This document shows, in pieces, positions 9,501 to 16,830 of a stretch of DNA of 64,000 nucleotides (position 1 is its first letter; each line of letters begins with the position of its first letter). The position numbers and the translations under genes are program-made. The stretch is from the NCBI RefSeq assembly GCF_002078015.1, contig NZ_LWBP01000199.1, forward strand, positions 124,001 through 188,000. Reading direction: 5' to 3'. This DNA comes from Niastella populi (GTDB lineage Bacteria > Bacteroidota > Bacteroidia > Chitinophagales > Chitinophagaceae). The notes under the pieces were generated by a model. The model searched no databases. It saw only the letters and a list, made by a program, of their open reading frames with translations, and had not been told where the DNA came from.

Positions 9501-11422
9501 ACAACTGTAATACCAGTTCTGGGCCCTTCGCCACAAGCAGTGGTTTGACTAACATAATATGTTATACTACTGGCAGTACCGGTAGCAGGGATTGGCGCAA
9601 CCGGGGAGCCCGCTCCCCCAGCCTGGCCTGTATACCATAACAAGCCGGTGCCCGTTGCCGTTAATGGAGTTGCCGGTTGGTTCTGGCAATAATTTACCGG
9701 CGAATTAACAACCGGCGCCGCCGGCAAAGAACCAACCGTAACTGTTATCATCGCCCGGGGACTTTCACAACCATTTACGGTTTGGCTCACAAAATAATTC
9801 GTATTACCAATATTCGAAGTAACCGGTGTAGGCGGGGTTGATGAGCCGGTACCACCGGTTGCAGCCGTGTACCATAATAAGCCGGTTCCTGTAGCTGCAA
9901 GTGGCGAAGCCGTCTGGTTTTCACAAAGCAATACAGGTGTGGTAACTGCAGGGGCGGCAGGCGTTGCATTAACGGTAACAGTGAGAGGCGTTCTCGGACT
10001 TTCACAGCTATTGGGTAACGTTTGGCTTACATAATAAGTAATGCTTCCAGCCATACTGGTTGAAGGTGTTGGGGCTACAGCAGAACCGGTTCCGCCTGTG
10101 GGACTGGTATACCATAACAAACCTGTGCCGGTTGCTGAAAGCTGAGAAGCAGCCTGCCCCCGGCAATAAATAACCGGGCTCACGACAGCCGGTGGTGGCG
10201 ATGGCGGTGCAACAGTCACTGTTTTTGTTATGGCATCGCTGCCGCAGGCTGTATTGGAAGCAGTTAAAGTAACAGTATACGTACCCGGCGCTGCATAGGT
10301 ATGGCAGGAAGGGTTTTGTTGAGTAGACGTTGTGCCATCACCAAAATCCCAGTTGAAGCTGGTATTCGTATTACAGGAATTGCCACTATAGCCATTCGTA
10401 CTTTGATTGGTGAAACAAACATTACTGTTCACACAAGCCGGTGAAGGTGAAAAACTAAAATTGGCAACGGGTTTCTTTCTAACAATGATCTGATTTAAAG
10501 TATAGGTAGTAGTATAGCACCCATTGTTCGCTTCGAGTTTCGCAGTAAAATCAGGATAAGGACAGGAAGTGGTGTTGTAGATATGCGATAATAACTGGTT
10601 AGTATTGGTGGCGTTTAACGGATGCTGCAATGTAGCGCTGGACGTGCCATCGCCAAAAATAACCTTATAAGTAGTTCCTGCCGAATTGTTGAACCAGTTA
10701 CCAATAACAAATTCAATGGGCGCCGGAATGCATAAACCTGTAGTGGGAGCCGAAGTGGTAAAGCTGGCCAACGGGTTCTTTCCATTATAAAACTTGTAAG
10801 TGGTGGTTTTGGCGCAACCGTTTTGCGGCGTAATGGTAATGGTTACAGTAAAATAACCCTGGGCCGTATAAGTATGAGCAATTTGAGCACCTGCAGGCCA
10901 GTCGGTTTGGGAAAATGCCGGCGTGTTATCGCCCCAGGTAATATGATAGGCATTGCCCGAACCGGAAGCGGAAGAATTATTACTTACTCTAAGCTGATAG
11001 GTGTTATTGCCATCGCAATTGGTAAATGGTGCATCACGGGTGCCAACATCGGTGAGTGCCGGTTTGGGTGTTGGTAAAATGTTTAAAGCGCTGGCACTGG
11101 TCCCCGTACCTGCGGGTGTAATTACAGTTATAACGCCACTTGTAGCAAAGTCAGCAACCACTGCTGTAATGGTATTGGCATTATTAACGGTGAAACTGGC
11201 TGCATCCAGGGAACCGCATTTTACTGCGCTGGCATTGGTAAAATTGACGCCATTTATGGTGACGGTGCTTCCCTGGCAAACAGAATTGGGTGTGAAGGAA
11301 GATATGGAAGGCGCTTGCGCCAGTACGGAAATATGATCGGAAATCAGCAGCACAAACAAAAAGAATGTTCGAAATACATACTTTTTCGTGCCCTGGTTAG
11401 GGTTCAAGTTGCATACACGCAT
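6539..11422 (-). CDS. Giant T9SS type B-sorted adhesin with PKD/Ig-like repeats
   Basis: This is a 1627-residue cell-surface protein. In order it shows: signal peptide (to about 36); an IPT/TIG-like domain 37-117; three PKD-like domains about 120-405, the third containing FDW-type sequence SFNWDFGDGT; three Ig-like repeats 412-642, each with ATGTGLLWYT; four Ig-like repeats 646-986 sharing GLS-x-N-x-x-TGE-x-x-PS; a PKD-like domain about 990-1085; another LLWYT-type relative about 1088-1166; two further Ig-like units about 1265-1437; and the C-terminal gliding-motility/CHU_C sorting domain 1535-1627, with IANAFTPRG and FNRWGRIVFE. The sorting domain directs export by the type IX system and surface attachment. 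The partner porP/sprF gene follows directly. Confidence 0.93.
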   Translation of the reverse strand: MRVCNLNPNQGTKKYVFRTFFLFVLLISDHISVLAQAPSISSFTPNSVCQGSTVTINGVNFTNASAVKCGSLDAASFTVNNANTITAVVADFATSGVITVITPAGTGTSASALNILPTPKPALTDVGTRDAPFTNCDGNNTYQLRVSNNSSASGSGNAYHITWGDNTPAFSQTDWPAGAQIAHTYTAQGYFTVTITITPQNGCAKTTTYKFYNGKNPLASFTTSAPTTGLCIPAPIEFVIGNWFNNSAGTTYKVIFGDGTSSATLQHPLNATNTNQLLSHIYNTTSCPYPDFTAKLEANNGCYTTTYTLNQIIVRKKPVANFSFSPSPACVNSNVCFTNQSTNGYSGNSCNTNTSFNWDFGDGTTSTQQNPSCHTYAAPGTYTVTLTASNTACGSDAITKTVTVAPPSPPPAVVSPVIYCRGQAASQLSATGTGLLWYTSPTGGTGSAVAPTPSTSMAGSITYYVSQTLPNSCESPRTPLTVTVNATPAAPAVTTPVLLCENQTASPLAATGTGLLWYTAATGGTGSSTPPTPVTSNIGNTNYFVSQTVNGCESPRAMITVTVGSLPAAPVVNSPVNYCQNQPATPLTATGTGLLWYTGQAGGAGSPVAPIPATGTASSITYYVSQTTACGEGPRTGITVVVSASPSAGISYTPAVLCNVTNTPATPNPPIAVVQTGNSGGVYTVSPSGLSINSATGEIDPSGAIPGNYTIRYTVAGTGGCANFVATATVTVSGTPNAAISYPAVCTSDGPVRVTNNGTAGGSYTTTAGLTIDQTTGTITPATSTPGTYTVTYTVPSSPPCPGFTASATITVSLAPSAAISYNPAVLCNVVNTPATPNAPVAVTQTGTTGGAFSVFPAGLSVNTTTGELNPSGAQAGTYTIKYSIPGAGGCTTYNVTTTVTVNSSPTAVISYPGSPFCRGNNTPQRISLSGTPGGTYSAPAGLSLNAATGEINPSLSTPGIYTVTYTIPAAPPCPGFVTSTTVQIDDSPVITFPTATQSICSGGTAVFAPSSTVTNTIYNWSVIAPLPPGVTGVSSGSVSGSNAISLSFTNTGATGQSLNIQVMPVNQGQNPCPGAPYDLTLLVNPIPAAPLVDTLQLCMGAPPVAISISSLPGTTVKWHDQNQVLLSAAPIIPTTSPAQFTYYVSQSYASGCESPKSKAIAVVHPTPVVTGSSFTHPTACGTPSGSIVLNLLDLNGNPIPNAPLIVHYTIFQTPLSFVGNTSAGGTVTVPLTAGVYSKISVETYGCASQQIPDVFVLKDPNPPAQPVAGYNPPICSETPLILTALSPTSSLAGPIDYVWAGHAFGPAPDTVRNTSITFPSAAVSDAGTYVVYAMQNNCISAATSFLVDINQSPSKPVIVTRTPLCVGDNLFLQAYSSMLGPTPVLNYLWKGPGTGFPVNAATASINNVRVADGGIYSITVSSPATGCSSTSDTLIQIGGYPIVKFAQDSLTLPTGFLLPLKPVITNATDPGILPIKNVAWTPSQDIACNDVVCASPIATIKNNTCFIAKATNIYGCSGSDTLCVKVFCNNSQVLIANAFTPRGNVPENTKLIVRATGIVSVKAFRVFNRWGRIVFERNNFPPNDASFGWDGQVNGKPGDSGVYIYTIDVMCENGVPYTYKGNVTLL
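8465..10189 (-). repeat. Two families of coding tandem repeats in the adhesin
   Basis: Residues 412-642 hold three units of about 75 residues built on CESPR and TGTGLLWYT. Residues 646-986 hold four units of about 75-88 residues built on GTYT-I-x-YT and a C-terminal TATVTV strand. A fourth, more distant LLWYT relative lies further on. Such units are prone to copy-number change by recombination. Confidence 0.85.
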
Positions 11423-11576
11423 AAAATTCCATTGCAGTTAGGGGGGCATAAGTAACTGTAAGTCAATAAAATTTAAATTAACAACAGCTTACATGCTAAT
11501 AATAAAAACAATGGGATATCTAATTATGGAAGTTGGTTGGGAATATTCGAGGGCGAATGCCTTGTGAATTGCAACG

Positions 11577-11606
11577 CAAAGATATTCTTATTTTTTAAAA
11601 TGCAAA
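11577..11606 (-). promoter_or_regulatory. Bacteroidota-type promoter for the adhesin-porP/sprF operon
   Basis: On the minus strand, TTTG (11606-11603), an 18-base spacer and TATCTTTG (11584-11577) match the Bacteroidota housekeeping consensus TTTG-N19-TAnnTTTG. It would start RNA near 11572, giving a leader of about 150 bases before the adhesin ATG at 11422. Confidence 0.75.
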
Positions 11607-11876
11607 GGAACAATGAGTGATGTCCAGCCGGCAGTAAAGTTTTTGGCAATTGTCAAAAAATTAAAGTTTTTATATTAGCGCACACTCCCGTTCTTACTTC
11701 CTTCATTCCGTTGTAACCCCCTACTCTACTCACTTGTATACATTTTTCAGAAAATCAAGTGAACATATATGATGGTTTTATAAAATATCACAAACAAAAC
11801 TTTTACTTATTTCTTTGTCCCACATTGCTTTTTTGTGATGGCTCGTGGCTTGCCAAGCTGCCCTGTCTAAAAAAAA

Positions 11877-12569
11877 CTACAGGCTGTCAAGGCTGTCTTT
11901 ATAGCCTCTGCCAATTGGAATTGAAATGCCATTTACTTCAATTATTTCAGCTGTATAGGAATCAATTTTATTTACAGCCACTATAAATGACCGGTGTACC
12001 CTTTTGAACAGACTAGCCGGCAACAATTCCTCCATTTCATGGGTACTCATTTTTGAAATATATTCCTGTTTGGTGGTAGCAATTTTTATATACTCCCGCT
12101 GGCTTTCTATATACACGATCTCGGAGAACAATATCTTCACTTTCTTTTTCTGTATGGTAAGAAAGATGAAATCTTTCATCTGCCGGTTTTCGTACAACGG
12201 CTGTTTTCCATTGTCTGCCGGTTTTACCTTGTTTACGGCTACCAGGAACCGTTCAAATTCAATTGGCTTCAACAGGTAATCCGTTACATTCAAATCAAAG
12301 CCTTCCACTGCATACTGATGATAGGCTGTAGTAATGATCACGGCCGGGGAACTGGTAAGCGTTTTTAAAAATGCCATTCCTTTTAGCTTCGGCAAATGGA
12401 TGTCAAGGAAAATCAGCCCGGTACTGGTATTTCGCAGGTAATCGGTTGCCAGGATGGCATCTTTAAAGCTTGCCTGTAGCTGCAGAAAGGGCACCTGCGA
12501 AATATAGTCGGCCAGAACTTTTACAGCCAATGGCTCATCTTCGACTATGATGCATTTGATCTTAGACAT
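11877..12569 (-). CDS. LytTR-family response regulator
   Basis: This 230-residue protein has an N-terminal receiver domain (1 to about 118), with the acidic pair ED at 10-11 and phospho-acceptor Asp56 in LIFLDIHLP. A C-terminal LytTR DNA-binding domain (about 130-230) contains IVYIESQREYIKI and FKRVHRSFIVAVNKI. Its start overlaps the end of the sensor kinase gene by 8 bases. It forms a two-component system with that kinase. The target genes are unknown; the adhesin operon downstream is a possible but unproven one. Confidence 0.93.
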   Translation of the reverse strand: MSKIKCIIVEDEPLAVKVLADYISQVPFLQLQASFKDAILATDYLRNTSTGLIFLDIHLPKLKGMAFLKTLTSSPAVIITTAYHQYAVEGFDLNVTDYLLKPIEFERFLVAVNKVKPADNGKQPLYENRQMKDFIFLTIQKKKVKILFSEIVYIESQREYIKIATTKQEYISKMSTHEMEELLPASLFKRVHRSFIVAVNKIDSYTAEIIEVNGISIPIGRGYKDSLDSL

Positions 12570-13602
12570 GGCTTTTCAAATTAATTTGTAAAGAAGCTGT
12601 AAACACCGATTCGCCCTGTTGCACCGTAAGGTTAAATTCTTTATAAAGCAATTCCAACTGGCGCCGGAGGTTGGCCAACCCTATATTTTCCTTCAGGCTG
12701 CCATCTGCCGGCAACGTTTCTGTGGAATTTTTTACAATGAACTGCAACTGCTGGTTATTCACGGAACAGTGAATATCCACAAAAGGCCGGTTCCTTGTTT
12801 CCGAAACACCATGTTTGAACGCATTCTCAACCAGGGGAATCAGCAACAGGGGTGGCAGCGATTGTTTCATATCCCCGATGTAATAATTAAAATTAACCAA
12901 TAAAGATTCGTCGTAACGCAATTGTTCAAGTGCAATATAATCACTGATGATCTTCAGTTCCTGTTCAATGGCAATATATTCTCCCCCTGCTTCATATAAC
13001 ATATAACGTAAAATTTTCGACAGCCGTAGAATGGATTCCGGGGCCAGATCAGATTTATCTCTTGTCAGCGAATAAATATTATTCAGGGTGTTGAACAGAA
13101 AATGCGGATTGGTTTGTGATTTCAGAAAGTTCAGTTCCGCTTCCTGTTTTTCGATACGCAACCGTTGGGCCGTTTGCTTCAATTTTCGTAGATCATACGT
13201 GTACCTGATAACACCAAAAAAGAGCATGGAAAAGAAGCTGTAGGGAACACTGTATTCAACCGCTTTTTCAAGCGAAGGATGTGTTTTCAATGAAAAACAG
13301 ATGCCCGATGCAACGCCGATATGCCGCCAGGCATAAAAGCCAAAGGAAGCCAGTATCAAATGCCCGAATAATAAAAAGGGGGTTGCCAGCATTCTTGTCC
13401 AGCGCAGCCTGATGAAAGGTATGGTATATTCGAAAAGAATATAATTCATTACTACCAGGTAAATTACCATCCAGGCATTATTCACCATTTTTTTAAGAAC
13501 CGTTTCGGGATGCCGCACCAGATCGATAAACAACAAGAACAATAAATAAGCGGCGCCTATGCGTAAATACAATACCCACCGCTTTTTATTGAATGTGGCC
13601 AT
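12562..13602 (-). CDS. LytS-type sensor histidine kinase
   Basis: This is a 346-residue membrane kinase. It has four predicted membrane helices (about 10-27, 44-60, 70-90, 118-133), a short coiled region and the His_kinase (PF06580-type) domain with the phospho-acceptor in NPHFLFNTLNNIYSL (His167). The ATPase part carries PLLLIPLVENAFKHG and GIGLANLRRQL-like motifs (NIGLANLRRQLE). It is co-transcribed and overlaps with the LytTR regulator. The signal is not evident because there is no large periplasmic domain. Confidence 0.93.
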   Translation of the reverse strand: MATFNKKRWVLYLRIGAAYLLFLLFIDLVRHPETVLKKMVNNAWMVIYLVVMNYILFEYTIPFIRLRWTRMLATPFLLFGHLILASFGFYAWRHIGVASGICFSLKTHPSLEKAVEYSVPYSFFSMLFFGVIRYTYDLRKLKQTAQRLRIEKQEAELNFLKSQTNPHFLFNTLNNIYSLTRDKSDLAPESILRLSKILRYMLYEAGGEYIAIEQELKIISDYIALEQLRYDESLLVNFNYYIGDMKQSLPPLLLIPLVENAFKHGVSETRNRPFVDIHCSVNNQQLQFIVKNSTETLPADGSLKENIGLANLRRQLELLYKEFNLTVQQGESVFTASLQINLKSHV

Positions 13603-13802
13603 GCTGTTCTTTTATGAAGTAAATGTCGTCAAATTGTTCGCTTTTCTTTTTAACGTCTACAGAACAGGGTTTGTGGTAACCCAATAACCGAAAACAGTCA
13701 ATAAACCCATAATAAGTTGTTTGTATACAACAATCCGTTGTGTATCGACAGCTGCTGTATTCGCCGGTATAATTTAAATATTCTTGTGTAAACAATCAAC
13801 AT

Positions 13803-15158
13803 ATGAACAAGCTTTCACTGCTAATTATGACCGTACTGTTAACCGGTGCGGATCTGCAGGCACAGCCCGAGCCTGGCGCCGCAAACTGGAAGACGTGGTT
13901 TATTTCATCGGTCAGCGACCATCGCCTGCCACCGCCCCCCGCTTACAAAAATGAAATTGGGCAGGTATTGCTGGCACAGCAGGCGCTCGATTCTGCAGGC
14001 TGGCAGCAGCTTTTGTATTGGAACGCAGGTGCGCCCGGTTACCATTGGGTTGATATGGTAAAAGATCTATGGATGTCAGACACAGGTTATAACGGGGCAC
14101 TGGCCAATATGCTGGTGGGTGTTGCCATTTATGACGCCACCATTGCTGCCTGGGATACAAAGTATGCATACAATCGCCCCCGCCCCTTTACCGCAGATAA
14201 GCGTATAAAGGTGTACGTGCCGAAGCCGGAAAGTCCTTCATATCCCTGCGAATATTCAGTAGCGGCAGGCGTTGCCGTTACCATCATTGGCCACTACTTT
14301 CCCCACATGCACGATTCGGTAAATAAAATGGCGCAGCAACTCATGACCGCACGCATTGCAGCAGGTGCAGCATTCCCGGGCGATACCCGTGCCGGTTTTG
14401 AATTAGGTAAAACAATTGCGCAAAGGGAAATAGACCGTACCAAAGGTTTTACACCGGGTACTGCCTGGGATGGAAAGATGCCGCAGGGGCCAGGTGTATG
14501 GAAAGGAAAACGGCCCATGTTCCCGCTGGCCGGAACCAACAAAACGGTTGTACTCGACAGCAGCAGTCAGTTTCGCCCTGCCCCACCGCCCGATTTTGCC
14601 AAAGAGATGGAAGAAATGAAGCGCTACAATCAAACGTTCAGTTCACGCGCCAACGCTTTTTATTGGGCAGGCAGCCAATTCTGGTATGATGCACTGAACA
14701 AAAAAATATTTGAGCATAATTTGCACCTGAACCCGCCGCGGGCCGCCAGGATATATGCGCTTACTGCTATTGGAAGCTATGATGGTTTTGTGGCCTGTTG
14801 GGATGCAAAATATGCCTATTGGGGCTTGCGTCCCGACCAATATGATACTACCTGGCATCCGCTGATACCTACGCCGCCATTTCCCGGGTATCCCTCAGGC
14901 CATGCAGCGCTTAGTGGTGTAATGGGTGAGCTGTATGCTTATTTTTTCCCTGCCGACAAAGTTTATTTCCGGAAAAAAGCGAAGGATGCAGCTGAATCCC
15001 GCTTCCAGGCAGGCATTCATTTTCGCAGCGACAATACCGTAGCGCTTGAACTTGGTAGTAAGGTAGCAAACGCGATCATTCAACGGGCAAAACGGGATGG
15101 AGCGGAAGATACCCCGGAAACTAAAGTATTTTTCCCAAAGAAGCCGGTAGGTCATTAG
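13803..15158 (+). CDS. Vanadium-dependent haloperoxidase / PAP2-superfamily protein
   Basis: This 451-residue exported protein (signal peptide ending LQAQP) has the complete acid-phosphatase/vanadium-site signature in its C-terminal half: K336-x6-RP (KYAYWGLRP), PSGH at 364-367, and SR-x5-H-x3-D at 399-410. It therefore probably binds vanadate or phosphate and acts as a haloperoxidase or phosphatase in the periplasm. The N-terminal half repeats a weakened version of the first motif (KYAYNRPRP, 120-128) and a PSYPCEYS phrase, suggesting an internal duplication with one dead site. It is transcribed away from the LytTR system. Confidence 0.85.
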   Translation: MNKLSLLIMTVLLTGADLQAQPEPGAANWKTWFISSVSDHRLPPPPAYKNEIGQVLLAQQALDSAGWQQLLYWNAGAPGYHWVDMVKDLWMSDTGYNGALANMLVGVAIYDATIAAWDTKYAYNRPRPFTADKRIKVYVPKPESPSYPCEYSVAAGVAVTIIGHYFPHMHDSVNKMAQQLMTARIAAGAAFPGDTRAGFELGKTIAQREIDRTKGFTPGTAWDGKMPQGPGVWKGKRPMFPLAGTNKTVVLDSSSQFRPAPPPDFAKEMEEMKRYNQTFSSRANAFYWAGSQFWYDALNKKIFEHNLHLNPPRAARIYALTAIGSYDGFVACWDAKYAYWGLRPDQYDTTWHPLIPTPPFPGYPSGHAALSGVMGELYAYFFPADKVYFRKKAKDAAESRFQAGIHFRSDNTVALELGSKVANAIIQRAKRDGAEDTPETKVFFPKKPVGH

Positions 15159-15206
15159 CCGCTACTAATGCAAAAATGTCAAAGCCCGGGAGTGTGTTGC
15201 ATAATT

Positions 15207-16034
15207 TTACCTGTAAGAAATACCCACCGAACTGTTCATGGTATTGAAAACAGGGTCCATTGTACCGCTGATCAGTTCGGAATTGACTACTATAGAACTG
15301 CCGTAGATCTTGCCGAATAAATTGCAAACAGCCGTGTCGGCGGCATCCCGGCCCATGGCAATTCTTACAAAACCATTCAAAGGTGCCAGTTTGGTGGCAT
15401 CAAACATTATCCAGTAGCCCGATAAATAAGCCTCAAAGCAGGCATGAAAATCCTGCGGAGATAAATCAAATGCATAACCGGAGCAATACCGCGCCGGGAT
15501 ATCCAATGCCCGGCAAAATGCAATTCCCAAATGTGCAAAATCCCTGCATACACCGGCCATTTGAACAATGGTATCACAGGCAGTGGTTTCGCCATTGGTT
15601 GAACCGCTCAGGTATTCAACATGCTGATAGATCCATTCAGTAATGGCAAGAACTTTTTCGAATTCGTTATCTATTTTTCCAAATAAACGCGAAGCCATTC
15701 TTGTCAACTTATCAGACTGGCAATACCTGCTTGGATGCAGGTACAACAAAATTGCAGGGTTCAATTCTGAAACCGGTTGGGGCGAAAGACCTGAGAAATC
15801 TATAAAATCGAACTGGCTTTTTACCACTGACGAGTAGGAAATGCTCACCTCACCGGGTTCTACAACAGGCAATACCAACAGTCTGTCCATATCTGATCGA
15901 TAATCAAGATATGTTATTGTCCCGGGTTCAATGACCAATGATTCGTTGTCCCCCTGTAATGCCCGGATATTCAATACCAGTGTCCCGGGCTCTTCCGCAT
16001 TGTACATCAATTGTGAACTGACTTTGTATTCCAT
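15207..16034 (-). CDS. Transglutaminase-like cysteine protease family protein
   Basis: This 275-residue cytoplasmic protein has an N-terminal beta-rich domain (1 to about 95) typical of bacterial transglutaminase-like proteins and a papain-like transglutaminase core. The triad is visible: Cys163 in GVCRDFAH, His197 in DFHACFEAY and Asp212 in MFDAT. Bacterial members are usually proteases or amidases rather than cross-linkers, and the substrate cannot be told. It converges with the haloperoxidase gene, 48 bases apart. Confidence 0.88.
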   Translation of the reverse strand: MEYKVSSQLMYNAEEPGTLVLNIRALQGDNESLVIEPGTITYLDYRSDMDRLLVLPVVEPGEVSISYSSVVKSQFDFIDFSGLSPQPVSELNPAILLYLHPSRYCQSDKLTRMASRLFGKIDNEFEKVLAITEWIYQHVEYLSGSTNGETTACDTIVQMAGVCRDFAHLGIAFCRALDIPARYCSGYAFDLSPQDFHACFEAYLSGYWIMFDATKLAPLNGFVRIAMGRDAADTAVCNLFGKIYGSSIVVNSELISGTMDPVFNTMNSSVGISYR

Positions 16035-16080
16035 CCCTGAATATAACGAATAAGTTCACTATCGTGATTTTTTCTCTTAA

Positions 16081-16302
16081 AGTTATCTGAGTAGTTTATT
16101 AAAGACTTTGACAGGGCAAAATACACAACAACGTATTCACGGGAAAGTAATTGAAACAACCAAAGAAAAGCTAACAACCAGCAATCGCTCTGTAAGCGAA
16201 ATAGCTTACGAATTATGGTTTGAACACTTACAATCCTTCACAAAGTTATTCAAGTCAAAAACCAGGATGTCACCCACGAAATTCAAAAAGTCCTTTAACT
16301 AA
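16081..16302 (+). pseudogene. C-terminal fragment of an AraC-family regulator
   Basis: Reading from just after an in-frame TAA (16078-16080), the frame gives SYLSSLLKTLTGQNTQQRI and then a second helix-turn-helix with SVSEIAYELWFEHLQSFTKL. It aligns with residues of the AraC protein at 2089-3015 (YLSSLLKLLTGKSTQ; TVSEIAYVLGFEHPQ). The sensing domain and first half are missing, and a conserved Gly is now Trp. This is a decayed paralogue, not a working gene. Confidence 0.75.
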
Positions 16303-16388
16303 TTCATAGGCCAGGAATCATTCAGGTGTTTTTCCTTATTGCGTAAATGGATTTCCCTTTTTTGAAAGCGCCCCCGTTACACGCGAGC

Positions 16389-16396
16389 TACTTTTG
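16389..16396 (+). promoter_or_regulatory. -7 box upstream of the small protein/TonB receptor unit
   Basis: TACTTTTG matches TAnnTTTG. A TTTG lies 24 bases upstream (16361-16364), slightly farther than ideal. Transcription would start near 16402, about 50 bases before the gene at 16454. Confidence 0.45.
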
Positions 16397-16453
16397 CTTT
16401 CCCTTAACCGGGTGCCATATAATGAAATTCCAATGTAAAATCATTAATACCTT

Positions 16454-16789
16454 ATGTGTAATTACCAGACCTTATTTTATGACGATGAATGCGGTTATGT
16501 GATCCTCTGCCGGGGTTGCGATTCAATTCAGGTAGCTTTCGGCAATGTTTTGCTGACCTGGAACCGCCCCGATTTTTACGACTTCTATAACTTCATAAAG
16601 CGGATGTTCAACGAAACGCCCATCGATTCCGCTACCATCAATAAAAAAACACTGGCCATTCCCGTTCCCTGCGAAGGGGTTCGGATATTGTTAAGTTCAC
16701 GGGAATTGCAACAATTGCACAAGATGCTCGACTCGGCCGAAACAGAGCTGCAGTCGCAACAACTGATGAGCATGCTGAGCGGCGCATAA
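16454..16789 (+). CDS. Small conserved Bacteroidota protein with clustered cysteines
   Basis: This 111-residue protein begins MCNYQTLFYDDECGYVILC, with a CRGC motif at 19-22, then FGNVLLTW and a helical C-terminal half (SSRELQQLHKMLDSAE). The cysteine-rich start followed by a small alpha/beta body is a pattern I associate with a conserved Bacteroidota family often placed near metal-uptake genes. The family number is not certain from memory. It precedes the siderophore receptor by 41 bases and may be co-transcribed. Metal binding by the cysteines is an inference. Confidence 0.75.
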   Translation: MCNYQTLFYDDECGYVILCRGCDSIQVAFGNVLLTWNRPDFYDFYNFIKRMFNETPIDSATINKKTLAIPVPCEGVRILLSSRELQQLHKMLDSAETELQSQQLMSMLSGA

Positions 16790-16830
16790 CCGACCAGACC
16801 CTGAAAATATTTTTGAAAACAAGTTCCCCG

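Noticed and set aside
8465-10189. Regular repeats that might suggest a CRISPR array
   Set aside because: They are 210-260-base coding repeats of the adhesin, not 20-50-base repeats with unique spacers, and no cas gene is present.
13586-13795. 69-codon minus-strand frame upstream of the sensor kinase
   Set aside because: Overlaps the kinase start, is rich in Cys and Tyr, and resembles no protein family.
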